Shown here in pieces: positions 5,179 through 12,137 of a stretch of 12,189 nucleotides of DNA. Every line of letters begins with the position of its first letter. The first letter of the stretch is position 1. The position numbers were made by a program, and so were the translations under genes. The notes under the pieces are model-generated. The model was not told where the DNA came from. It saw only the letters and a program-made list of their open reading frames with translations, and did no database searches. The DNA is from Oceanospirillaceae bacterium (GTDB lineage: Bacteria > Pseudomonadota > Gammaproteobacteria > Pseudomonadales > Balneatricaceae). The stretch lies in assembly GCA_003521845.1 (NCBI GenBank), contig DPHB01000001.1, forward strand, positions 108,550 through 120,738. Reading direction: 5' to 3'.

Positions 5179-6570
5179 TTATGCTGTTAAGTCATTAGCA
5201 ACGCTGCCCTTTTCTACATAGGCGACACAGTTGTCTTCGATCTTATCCAGTTCGTAAACATAGTTGATCATTACCGAACCAGATTCCTTAATGCCACGCT
5301 GACTTAAGTTTGCCAGCCAGTTTAGGCGACCTGCTTTTGAGCCGTTGCTAAGATGGAAGTTGGCCACAGGATCTAGCGCACCTTTACCCCGTTTTTCTGC
5401 CACCAAATAATGGCTGATTAGCTGTTTGGTTGGCGCTTCTAACCAGTCGCTGGCCTCTGTGTTTGATTGCCAGTCGGCGGCCAATAAAGCCGATAGGTTG
5501 GCGGCTACACCCAGTTCTTCACAGTGGACTTTAAGCTCTTGACGTTGGTCTTCTGTCAATATGGCTAGGGCTTTGTCGGGGTTGGCGGTTAGCCATTTGT
5601 TAAAGCCTGGTATAGGGGACAAGGTAGAAAACTGGCTAAGATGCGGGAACTGTTGCAGCAATTGTGCCACCACGTTTTTAATCAAGAAGTTGCCAAAGCT
5701 GATACCGGCCAAACCCCGTTGAGTATTCGATATGGAGTAGAAAATGGCCGTGTCCGCGGTATCCGTGTCTAACAGAGGCGCATCTTCGTCTAACAAAGGT
5801 GCCATTTCACCTGCCAAGCCCTGGGTCAGGGCTACTTCGATAAAAATAAGCGGTTCATCGGGCATTTGCGGGTGGAAGAAAGCAAAGCAACAGCGGTCAC
5901 TGGATAGGCGGTTTTTTAGGTCGCTCCATCCATTGATGGCGTGTACGGCTTCGTATTCAATCAGCTTTTCCAGCAATGAAGTCGGGGAGTCCCAGGTGAT
6001 CTGCTCTAGTTGTAAGAAGCCTAGGTCAAACCAGGCATGTAGCAGCTGCTTCATTTCTTGTTGCAGGCTTTGCAGGCCTGGCGTTTTGTCTTTTATAGAC
6101 AGTAAGTCGGCGCGCATGTTGACTAAGAATTTAATGCCGTCGGGCAGCTCGTTAAATTGGCGTAGCAAGGTGAGGCGTGGGGACTCTAGGGCGCGGCGCA
6201 ATTGGCTGGTGCTTTTAGGGTCTGGTTGCCATTTTTCGATACTGGCCTTAACCTTGTCATAATCTAAATCAAAGTCTTCGGCTAGCAGTTCAAAAAATCG
6301 CTGTTTACCTTGCTCACTAAACTCCAAATACTGGCGGGCTATTTGCACAGCTTGCTTACGCGTAGCCATTTCACCCACTGATTTATTCAGACAGAAGCTA
6401 ATTTCACCCCTTAATACATCTAGGCTGGCCCCTTCCAGATCTATGTTGGCCTGCTGTTGCTCGGTTTCATTGTCCGTGAGGGAAGGAAAACTACCCCATA
6501 GCTCTTTTAAACGGGATAAAGAGCGGTTAAATAAGGAACCTTCGCTACTACGTGTTTGTTGCCTTAACAT
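5179..6570 (-). CDS. Malonyl-CoA decarboxylase
   Basis: Converts malonyl-CoA to acetyl-CoA and CO2. The 463-residue protein covers the whole family: a helical N-terminal domain (about 1-185) and the GNAT-like C-terminal catalytic domain (about 190-450). Key stretches are FIEVALTQGLAGEMAPLL (243-260), the LSPIPGF loop with S318, and DPVANFHLSNGSKAGRLNWLAN with H406. S318 and H406 correspond to the Ser/His pair held to be catalytic in the human enzyme. The MINYVYEL strand follows. No mitochondrial or peroxisomal targeting is expected or seen. CAGGAAG about 8 nt before ATG supports the start, and only 17 nt separate it from the matB stop. It is the last gene of the amidase-matB operon and completes malonate conversion to acetyl-CoA, corresponding to rhizobial matA. 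Confidence 0.96.
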   Translation of the reverse strand: MLRQQTRSSEGSLFNRSLSRLKELWGSFPSLTDNETEQQQANIDLEGASLDVLRGEISFCLNKSVGEMATRKQAVQIARQYLEFSEQGKQRFFELLAEDFDLDYDKVKASIEKWQPDPKSTSQLRRALESPRLTLLRQFNELPDGIKFLVNMRADLLSIKDKTPGLQSLQQEMKQLLHAWFDLGFLQLEQITWDSPTSLLEKLIEYEAVHAINGWSDLKNRLSSDRCCFAFFHPQMPDEPLIFIEVALTQGLAGEMAPLLDEDAPLLDTDTADTAIFYSISNTQRGLAGISFGNFLIKNVVAQLLQQFPHLSQFSTLSPIPGFNKWLTANPDKALAILTEDQRQELKVHCEELGVAANLSALLAADWQSNTEASDWLEAPTKQLISHYLVAEKRGKGALDPVANFHLSNGSKAGRLNWLANLSQRGIKESGSVMINYVYELDKIEDNCVAYVEKGSVANDLTA

Positions 6571-6587
6571 GGGACTGCTTCCTGTAT

Positions 6588-8111
6588 TTAGCTAAATAGA
6601 TCAGCATACTGATCACGCAGCAGGTTCTTTTGTACCTTTGCCATGGCGTTACGAGGTAATTCGTTGACCCAGAACAAGGCTTTAGGTTGCTTAAACCTAG
6701 CTAGGCGGTCTTTGATTTGCGCCATAATAACCATATCCGTAGGGTGATTACCATCGTGACTCACGAGTATCCCTACTACAGCTTCACCAAAGTCGGGATG
6801 GGGGACGCCGATAACGGCAGATTCAGCCACGCCCTCTAGCTTGTCTAACAGGCTTTCAATTTCTTTCGGGTAGACATTTAAACCGCCGGTAATAATTAGA
6901 TCTTTGGCGCGGCCAATAATGCTCAAGTAGCCTTGTTCGTCAAAGCTACCGATATCTCCGGTAATAAAGTAGCCATCATCACGAAATTCTGCGGCGGTCT
7001 TTGTTGGTTTGTTCCAATAACCCTTGAACACGTTAGGGCCTTTTACTTCCACTACGCCGCTTTCCCCTTGGGCTAACACTTCACCGGTTTCGGCATTGGC
7101 CACACGCATGCTGATGCCAGGTAACGGCATGCCCACGGTGCCCGCTAAGCGCTCGCCTTCATAGGGGTTGCTGCTCATCATGCCGGTTTCAGTCATACCG
7201 TAACGCTCCAGAATGCGTAGGCCACAGCGTGCTTCAAACAACTGGTGGGTTTCGGCTAGCAATGGTGCACTGCCCGAGATAAATAAACGCATATTGCTGA
7301 CCGAGTTGGCAGTAAAACCATCATTAGCCAGTAAACGTGTGTAAAAGGTAGGCACTCCCATAAGCACTGTTGAGGTTGCCATGGCGTCGGTGACAGCTTG
7401 GGCTTGATATTTGGCCATGTAGTTAAGGCTAGCCCCAGCCACCAAGGTAATATTGATGGCTACGAATAAGCCATGAATATGGAAGATTGGCAGGGCGTGA
7501 ATTAAGCAATCATTAGCGCTGTATTGCCAAGCATCCTGTAAAGTGAGGGCGTTGCTGACCAAACCACGATGGGTCAGCATGGCGCCTTTTGGTTGGCCGG
7601 TAGTGCCCGATGTATAAAGAATAGCGCCTAGGTCATCGTCGGTACGGGCAACCGCGCTAAACCCTGCTTCTTGCTGGTCGCGCAGTTGGCGGGCATCGCC
7701 AGATTCGTTAGCTGCCAAAGACCATACGCTAACGTCTTGGTCAATAAGCATTGCTGCTATGGCACTTTTTCGATCTGGGTCACAAATCACCACACTGGGT
7801 GCTGCGTCAGTAAAAAAATAATCCAACTCAGTGAGGGTATAGGCGGTGTTCAAGGGTAAAAATACACCACCAGCCAATACAGTGCCGACATAGAGTTCTA
7901 AGCCTGTTACGGTTTTTTCAATCTGGGCAGCAACACGTTCACCGGGTTGTAAGCCAGCGACGACTAGGGCCGCAGCCATTTTTTCGCAATTAGCGAAAAA
8001 CTCATTATAGGTAATTGCAGCGCGTTCACCATGAGCATGAATAAAGATAGCAGCGCCATGGTTAATACTTGCTTGGCGTAGAGCATAAGCAAGTGGATTA
8101 TTGTCATACAT
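6588..8111 (-). CDS. matB: Malonyl-CoA synthetase
   Basis: ATP-dependent ligase forming malonyl-CoA from malonate and CoA, a member of the ANL (AMP-binding) superfamily. All core motifs are present in the 507 residues: the phosphate loop YTSGTTGQPKG (166-176), FISGSAPLLAETHQLFEARCGLRILERYGMTETG (277-310), typical of MatB-type enzymes, the hinge ITGDIGSFDEQGYLSIIGRAKDLI (383-406), and the C-terminal catalytic lysine K492 in PRNAMAKVQKN. The usual residue before that lysine is glycine, so the alanine here is a mild variant. AAGGGAGA 8 nt before ATG is a strong ribosome site and overlaps the amidase stop codon, so the two genes are tightly coupled. Downstream malonyl-CoA decarboxylase makes malonate the most likely substrate; methylmalonate or a related diacid is possible, since MatB enzymes can be relaxed. 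Confidence 0.95.
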   Translation of the reverse strand: MYDNNPLAYALRQASINHGAAIFIHAHGERAAITYNEFFANCEKMAAALVVAGLQPGERVAAQIEKTVTGLELYVGTVLAGGVFLPLNTAYTLTELDYFFTDAAPSVVICDPDRKSAIAAMLIDQDVSVWSLAANESGDARQLRDQQEAGFSAVARTDDDLGAILYTSGTTGQPKGAMLTHRGLVSNALTLQDAWQYSANDCLIHALPIFHIHGLFVAINITLVAGASLNYMAKYQAQAVTDAMATSTVLMGVPTFYTRLLANDGFTANSVSNMRLFISGSAPLLAETHQLFEARCGLRILERYGMTETGMMSSNPYEGERLAGTVGMPLPGISMRVANAETGEVLAQGESGVVEVKGPNVFKGYWNKPTKTAAEFRDDGYFITGDIGSFDEQGYLSIIGRAKDLIITGGLNVYPKEIESLLDKLEGVAESAVIGVPHPDFGEAVVGILVSHDGNHPTDMVIMAQIKDRLARFKQPKALFWVNELPRNAMAKVQKNLLRDQYADLFS

Positions 8112-8124
8112 AGCTTGATCTCCC

Positions 8125-9603
8125 TTAATTGGTCTGCTTAGAGGCGAGAGGGTTAGCAGGGGAGACAGGATCGATAGGGCTTAAGGGGCCGCCAACCGCT
8201 TGTTCAACGGCACGAGCTACGGCTAGCAAACGCGCTTCGCCATGTGGCGGGCCTATCAATTGTATACCCACTGGCATGCCGTCATCGGTGAAGCCTACTG
8301 GCACTGAAACCGAGGGTAGGCCGGTGATCGTTGATAGGTAAGAGAACTTCAACCACTCAATGTAATCACCTAAGGGTTGGCCATCAATGTGAGATGGGTA
8401 TTCCTCTTCTACAGGACCAGGGTGTAGGCCAACTACGGGGCAAGCTAGCACATCATAAGTGGTCAAAAATTGTTGCATGTTAGCGTACAGAATTGCACGA
8501 TTAATATTGGCATCGTAAACATCGTCAATATTTAGATTACGACCGTATTCAATGTTGCCCAATAAAGTGGGTTTAAAGTGTTTCTGCACAGCTTCAGGTG
8601 CTCGGCCTGGGCCAGATGCCCACAGCATAGAGCGATAAACGCGGTAGGCGTGGTCTAGCCCTGGCAGCTCCGGGCAGGCTTCATCGACAGTGCCTCCTTG
8701 TGCTTCAACCTGGCTAAGTGCTTGGCGCAGAATGCGATCCATGTCGTTGCTGGTAGTTGTAAAGCCATGCCAGTCGCGGCTGTAAGCAATGCGTACTTTT
8801 TCGTCGGCTTCTAAAACGGCTTTTTGATAAGCAACTGTGGGCAATGGCCAGGTAACGGGAGCGCGTGGCTCAATACCGGCCATGGCGTCTAGAAATAGGG
8901 CACAGTCTAAGACGTTACGCGCCATAGGGCCGCTCACCGCTTCGGTTTGAAAGCTAATGCTTGAAGGCCCAGAAGGTACTACGCCAGGGCTAGCTCGAAA
9001 CCCAACAACACCACAGTAGGCTGCTGGCGTACGTAAAGATCCCGCTAAATCGGAACCGTGGCTTAGCCAAACTTCGCCCGTGGCTAGGGATACCGCAGCA
9101 CCGCCTGATGAGCCACCGGCGTTCTTGTGGGTATTCCACGGGTTGCGCGTGCGACCAAATACCTCATTAAAGGTATTGCCACCAGCTCCCATTTCTGGCG
9201 AGTTGGTCTTGCCCATCACAATGCCACCGCGTTGCTCTAAACGCTCGACAACATAGTCACTGTATTCTGGAATATAGTCTTTTAAGCCAATACTCCCCCA
9301 AGTAGAGCGTACACCTTTAACGGCGTTTAAATCCTTTATAGCAATTGGCAAGCCGCTTAGGTGGCCCACATTATGGTGGCATTTAGATTGCTCATGCCAA
9401 TGCTTGGCATCCGCTTGTGCACGTTCCAGGCAGCGAGTAGGCATCGCGTTAACACTCGGCTCAATTTGTTCAATGCGCTGGCTGCTAGCCGCCACTAGTT
9501 CGCCAGGGGACACATCTCCCTGACGTAATAATTGTACTACTTCGTAGGCCGTTCTACTGCATAGCTCGTGGCCGCTATAGGTGGTGTTGGGTTTATTGTG
9601 CAT
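8125..9603 (-). CDS. Amidase-signature family amidohydrolase, possibly acting on a malonamate-type amide
   Basis: Serine amidase of the amidase signature family, 492 residues. The Lys-cisSer-Ser triad is visible: K90 in LPIAIKDLN, S165 in NAGGSSGGAA, and the nucleophile S189 in GSDLAGSLRTPA. The spacings of 75 and 24 residues equal those of mammalian fatty acid amide hydrolase. The usual GG before the nucleophile region is AG here (A187-G188). There is no signal peptide, so it acts in the cytosol. It is the first gene of an operon with malonyl-CoA synthetase and decarboxylase. Bradyrhizobium malonamidase E2 is a family member linked to malonate metabolism, so hydrolysis of malonamate or another malonyl amide (ureidomalonate is an alternative) is a reasonable guess. 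Family identity is certain; the substrate is unproven. GCAGG about 12 nt before ATG is a weak ribosome site. Confidence 0.94.
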   Translation of the reverse strand: MHNKPNTTYSGHELCSRTAYEVVQLLRQGDVSPGELVAASSQRIEQIEPSVNAMPTRCLERAQADAKHWHEQSKCHHNVGHLSGLPIAIKDLNAVKGVRSTWGSIGLKDYIPEYSDYVVERLEQRGGIVMGKTNSPEMGAGGNTFNEVFGRTRNPWNTHKNAGGSSGGAAVSLATGEVWLSHGSDLAGSLRTPAAYCGVVGFRASPGVVPSGPSSISFQTEAVSGPMARNVLDCALFLDAMAGIEPRAPVTWPLPTVAYQKAVLEADEKVRIAYSRDWHGFTTTSNDMDRILRQALSQVEAQGGTVDEACPELPGLDHAYRVYRSMLWASGPGRAPEAVQKHFKPTLLGNIEYGRNLNIDDVYDANINRAILYANMQQFLTTYDVLACPVVGLHPGPVEEEYPSHIDGQPLGDYIEWLKFSYLSTITGLPSVSVPVGFTDDGMPVGIQLIGPPHGEARLLAVARAVEQAVGGPLSPIDPVSPANPLASKQTN

Positions 9604-9680
9604 AATGCTATTGCCTGCTATGTGGGTGGGTCAGTTAGCTTGTTGTATATTGCCAACGGATACCTTTGTTTGACGGTAAG

Positions 9681-9709
9681 AGAATATAAAAGCTACCAAA
9701 ATATTTCAA
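9681..9709 (-). promoter_or_regulatory. Promoter of the amidase-matB-decarboxylase operon
   Basis: On the minus strand TTGAAA (9704-9709, five of six to consensus) and TATTCT (9681-9686, four of six) are separated by exactly 17 nt. Transcription would start near 9674 and leave a leader of about 70 nt before the amidase ATG. The arms of the inverted repeat at 9685-9720 touch the -10 box and lie just upstream of the -35 box, so a bound regulator could block or bend this promoter. Confidence 0.55.
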
Positions 9710-9720
9710 TAGCTTTTATA
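9685..9720. promoter_or_regulatory. 11-bp inverted repeat bracketing the operon promoter
   Basis: TATAAAAGCTA (9685-9695) is perfectly inverted as TAGCTTTTATA (9710-9720) around a 14-nt spacer. The arm centres are 25 bp apart. The repeat encloses the -35 box of the minus-strand operon and abuts the TATAAT (9717-9722) that probably serves the regulator gene on the plus strand. It is a candidate operator for the divergent GntR protein or for a second regulator. Confidence 0.5.
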
Positions 9721-9753
9721 ATTATATGTAATACATGTTTATATATAATTATA
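9717..9753. promoter_or_regulatory. GntR-type operator GTA-A-TAC inside a second inverted repeat, with the regulator -10 box
   Basis: TATAAT at 9717-9722 is a perfect -10 box for the plus-strand regulator, placing its start near 9729. ATGTA-A-TACAT (9726-9736) is centred there, and its GTAATAC core fits the GTM-N-KAC consensus of FadR-type GntR operators. It is enclosed by TATAATTATAT (9717-9727) and its exact inverse at 9743-9753, so TATAATTATA occurs twice, 27 bp apart. A repressor bound here would block its own gene. Confidence 0.55.
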
Positions 9754-9764
9754 ACGGTGAGGTG

Positions 9765-10424
9765 ATGACTAAAAAAGACCTTTTAAAACAAGCGATTATA
9801 GACAATGTGCGTACCGGTCGATGGGGGCCTGGTGAGATTGTTAACGAAACAGATTTGTCGCAAGAATTCGGCTTATCGGCGACGCCTATTCGCGAAGTGA
9901 TTTTGGCTTTAGAAAATGAAGGTTTGCTGGTAAAGAAAAGCCGCGGTGGTGTACGTGTGCAAGAGTACAATATTGAAGAATTGTTGGGTGCCGTGGAAGT
10001 TTATGCGGAACTAGAAGGTTTGACCGCCAAATATGCCACTCAGCGTATTACCCATAAACAAGGCTTGGCATTGGAGCAGGCAGTACTCGCTTGTGAAGCC
10101 TTTGTTAACGAGGTTAACCCGAATGCTATCATTAATGGTGACGCTTACTATGGCCTCAATCTGGATTTTCATTTTGCCTTATTTAAGGCTTCTGGCAACC
10201 AGGTATTGATAGAGCAGATAGATCGTTTTGGCACTCGGCTAGTGGCCTATTTTAGATCCCGCCACCGCCTACGTGGCAGCTTGGAACGTTCTGCTAAAGA
10301 GCATAGGGAAGTTTATACGGCCATTATTGACGGCAACCCTAGCTTAGCGCAAGAGCTGATGTTCAAGCATGTAATGTTGCCTGGTGACATCGCTCTAGAC
10401 GTACTTAATAGTATGCGTAACTAA
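9765..10424 (+). CDS. GntR family regulator, FadR/FCD type, probable regulator of the malonate operon
   Basis: Transcriptional regulator, 219 residues from the ATG at 9765. The N-terminal winged helix-turn-helix (about 1-70) has LSQEFGLSATPIREVILALENEGLL, the GntR recognition signature. The C-terminal all-helical FCD effector domain (about 75-215) carries the usual metal or ligand histidines: LDFHFALF, EHREVYTAI and MFKHVML. An upstream ATG at 9735 in the same frame would add ten residues but lies inside the operator and has no ribosome site; GGTGAGG just before 9765 supports the shorter form. It is divergent from the amidase-matB-decarboxylase operon, matching the arrangement of rhizobial matR, so malonate or a related acid is the probable effector. 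Its stop codon is 4 bp from that of the convergent flavin enzyme gene. Confidence 0.93.
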   Translation: MTKKDLLKQAIIDNVRTGRWGPGEIVNETDLSQEFGLSATPIREVILALENEGLLVKKSRGGVRVQEYNIEELLGAVEVYAELEGLTAKYATQRITHKQGLALEQAVLACEAFVNEVNPNAIINGDAYYGLNLDFHFALFKASGNQVLIEQIDRFGTRLVAYFRSRHRLRGSLERSAKEHREVYTAIIDGNPSLAQELMFKHVMLPGDIALDVLNSMRN

Positions 10425-10428
10425 GGTG

Positions 10429-11526
10429 CTAGGGGTTCTTGCCAATAAATAATTTATGCAAATCGGGCATCAAGGCGGCCACGTCACTGTCGAGTTCTTT
10501 GGCTGCATGACGCGGCCAATATGGGTCGCGCAATAGCTGACGTGCTAATAACACCATGTCGGCACTACCATCTTGAATAATACCTTCGGCTTGTTGGGCT
10601 GCGGTGATGTCACCCACAGCCATGGTTAAAATGCCGGTTTGACGGCGCGCTTCCCCGGCCATGCTTGGTTGCGTAGCTATACCGCCATTAATAGATCCTC
10701 GGGACTCTGGAGTGGCACCACCGGTGCTGCAGTCGACAATGTCCACACCCGCGTCTTTGAGCCAAGCGCTAACTTGTACGGTATCGGCTAAGGTTAGGCC
10801 GCCTGCTACCCAATCGGTCATGGATAGGCGTACACCTAAAGGCAGATCCTGTGGCCACACTCTTTGTACTTTTGCCACTGTCTCTAGCAACATACGGGCA
10901 CGGTTTTGCAAACTGCCACCATATTGGTCTTGGCGCTGATTGGTGAGTGGTGAAAGAAAACTGTGCAACAGGTAGCCATGGGCGCCGTGAATTTCTATAA
11001 ACTCAAAGCCACTAGCAAGAGCGCGCTGGGCGGCATCGGCAAAACACTGTTGGATATCGTCTATATCAGCCTGTTCCATAGCTATTGGCGTTTTCCAGAG
11101 ACGCGTACCATCGGTATCAAATGCCATTGCACTAGGGCCTAGTGTGGGCCAACCACCGTCGGCCTCTTCAAGGTGCTGGCCACCTAGCCACGGGCGTGCG
11201 CTACTAGCCTTGCGGCCTGCGTGGGCAAGCTGAATGCCCATGGTAGCCCCTTGTTGTTTGGCAAATGCCACTATGGGTTTAAGGGCAGCTACCTGTTCCT
11301 CATTCCATAGCCCCAAGCAATAGGGTGTTATGCGGCCGTCAGCTCTTACGCCTGTGGCTTCCATAATAATCAAGCCTGCGCCTCCCATGGCAAGGGCGCC
11401 TATATGAGCTTGATGCCAAGTTTGTGCAATGCCGTTGATGGCGTGGTACTGGCACATAGGTGCTGCACCAACGCGATTGCGCATGGTCACGGACTTAATG
11501 GTGATGGGGGAAAATAACTGGCTCAT
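10429..11526 (-). CDS. Old yellow enzyme family NADH:flavin oxidoreductase (YqjM/XenA type)
   Basis: FMN-dependent ene-reductase with a TIM-barrel fold, 365 residues, cytosolic. It belongs to the thermophilic-like/YqjM class: C25 and Y27 in APMCQYHA take the place of Bacillus YqjM C26 and Y28, Q99 and H102 stand in GIQLAHAGRKAS, and the substrate-binding pair is H180 and H183 in IEIHGAHGYLLHSFLSPLTNQRQDQYGGS. R233 in GVRLSMTDW and the C-terminal LLARQLLRDPYWP complete the FMN and active sites. Such enzymes reduce activated C=C bonds of enones, quinones or nitro compounds; the natural substrate is unknown. AAGAGA about 8 nt before ATG supports the start. It is divergent from the RidA gene and convergent, 4 bp apart, with the GntR gene. 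Any link to the amide/malonate pathway is only positional. Confidence 0.95.
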   Translation of the reverse strand: MSQLFSPITIKSVTMRNRVGAAPMCQYHAINGIAQTWHQAHIGALAMGGAGLIIMEATGVRADGRITPYCLGLWNEEQVAALKPIVAFAKQQGATMGIQLAHAGRKASSARPWLGGQHLEEADGGWPTLGPSAMAFDTDGTRLWKTPIAMEQADIDDIQQCFADAAQRALASGFEFIEIHGAHGYLLHSFLSPLTNQRQDQYGGSLQNRARMLLETVAKVQRVWPQDLPLGVRLSMTDWVAGGLTLADTVQVSAWLKDAGVDIVDCSTGGATPESRGSINGGIATQPSMAGEARRQTGILTMAVGDITAAQQAEGIIQDGSADMVLLARQLLRDPYWPRHAAKELDSDVAALMPDLHKLFIGKNP

Positions 11527-11599
11527 GGCGGTGTCTCTTAGTTAGGCCAAATCTACTGACAATAAGGGCTCCACACAATGCCATTTTTTCTTTCCAAGT

Positions 11600-11619
11600 A
11601 CAATTTATTGTGGTTGACT
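11600..11619 (+). promoter_or_regulatory. Candidate regulatory site in the flavin enzyme/RidA divergent region
   Basis: The 157-bp gap contains the imperfect palindrome ACAAT-TT-ATTGT (11600-11611) followed by TTGACT (11614-11619), a good -35 box for RidA. No convincing -10 stands 16-18 bp on, so the promoter is incomplete by consensus. No hairpin terminator or further repeat was seen in this gap. Confidence 0.3.
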
Positions 11620-11683
11620 AAATTGAACCTTGTCAGTACCGATGGTTGGCGTTAATATCAAATTTTTGCGCGAGATAAAAGCA

Positions 11684-12031
11684 ATGAACATAGGTCGTCA
11701 CCAAACTAACGAGCGTACCAGCAAGGTTGTGGTATATAACAATGTGGCTTATTTGTGTGGCCAAGTTGCCGCTGATGCCAATACCGATATTACACAACAG
11801 ACACAAACTATGTTGGCCAAGGTTGATGAGCTGCTTGCTAGTGTCGGTTCTGATAACACGCGTATGTTATCGGCCACAATTTACCTAAAGTCTATGGATG
11901 ACTTTGCGGCCATGAATGCCGTGTGGAATGAGTGGGTACCTACGGGCCATGCGCCAGCTAGAGCCTGCGTACAAGCAGCTATGGCTCGTGATACCTTGTT
12001 AGTTGAGATTTCTGTTACTGCTGCTTGCTAG
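11684..12031 (+). CDS. RidA family protein (YoaB-type reactive intermediate deaminase homologue)
   Basis: Small trimeric protein of the YjgF/YER057c/UK114 (RidA) family, 115 residues from the ATG at 11684. True RidA hydrolyses reactive enamine/imine intermediates such as 2-aminoacrylate. The conserved arginine R93 in GHAPARACVQA, C95 and the C-terminal E108 in VEISVTA correspond to E. coli RidA R105, C107 and E120, so the imine-binding residues are kept. The overall pattern (VYNNVAYLCGQVA, MDDFAAMNAVWNEWVPTGHAPARACVQA) is closest to E. coli YoaB and not to RidA itself. A longer reading from TTG at 11630 would add 18 residues with no family match and is not preferred; a weak GAGA lies about 9 nt before the chosen ATG. 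It is divergent from the old yellow enzyme gene, with a shared control region. Confidence 0.93.
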   Translation: MNIGRHQTNERTSKVVVYNNVAYLCGQVAADANTDITQQTQTMLAKVDELLASVGSDNTRMLSATIYLKSMDDFAAMNAVWNEWVPTGHAPARACVQAAMARDTLLVEISVTAAC

Positions 12032-12052
12032 TAATTGCAGGGTAGTAGCTCG

Positions 12053-12100
12053 GGGACTGGCTCTTATTTGCACGCGTAGCGAGCAAAAAGTGCCTGTCCC
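12053..12100. repeat. Imperfect REP-like hairpin
   Basis: Starting just past the RidA gene, the strand folds back on itself: GGGAC-GGC-CTT-TT (12053-12068) pairs with the reverse complement AAAAAGTGCCTGTCCC (12085-12100) with three mismatches. The stem is extended through GC and capped by CGC-GTA-GCG (12073-12081). GTAG (12045-12048) lies just 5' of the base. Compensated arms with an apical stem and a nearby GTAG resemble REP elements mobilised by RAYT transposases, though no such gene is inside the window. Confidence 0.6.
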
Positions 12101-12137
12101 TTGCAGGATTTAGTGCCGTTGGCAGGCAGGAGGCTTT

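Noticed and set aside
5744..6262. 172-residue plus-strand open frame inside the decarboxylase gene
   Set aside because: It is antisense to a full-length, motif-complete malonyl-CoA decarboxylase and is Ser/Arg-rich with no domain.
5179..8111. Malonate decarboxylase (mdc/mad) system
   Set aside because: There are no acyl carrier protein, transferase or carboxyltransferase subunits. The genes are a free CoA ligase and malonyl-CoA decarboxylase, so the route is through malonyl-CoA.
9735..9764. Upstream ATG giving a ten-residue longer GntR protein
   Set aside because: This ATG lies within the operator-like palindrome, close to the predicted transcript start, and has no ribosome site. GGTGAGG precedes the ATG at 9765.
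11630..11683. TTG-initiated 18-residue N-terminal extension of the RidA protein
   Set aside because: The added residues match nothing in the family, and family members begin near the ATG at 11684. The extension also overlaps the promoter region.
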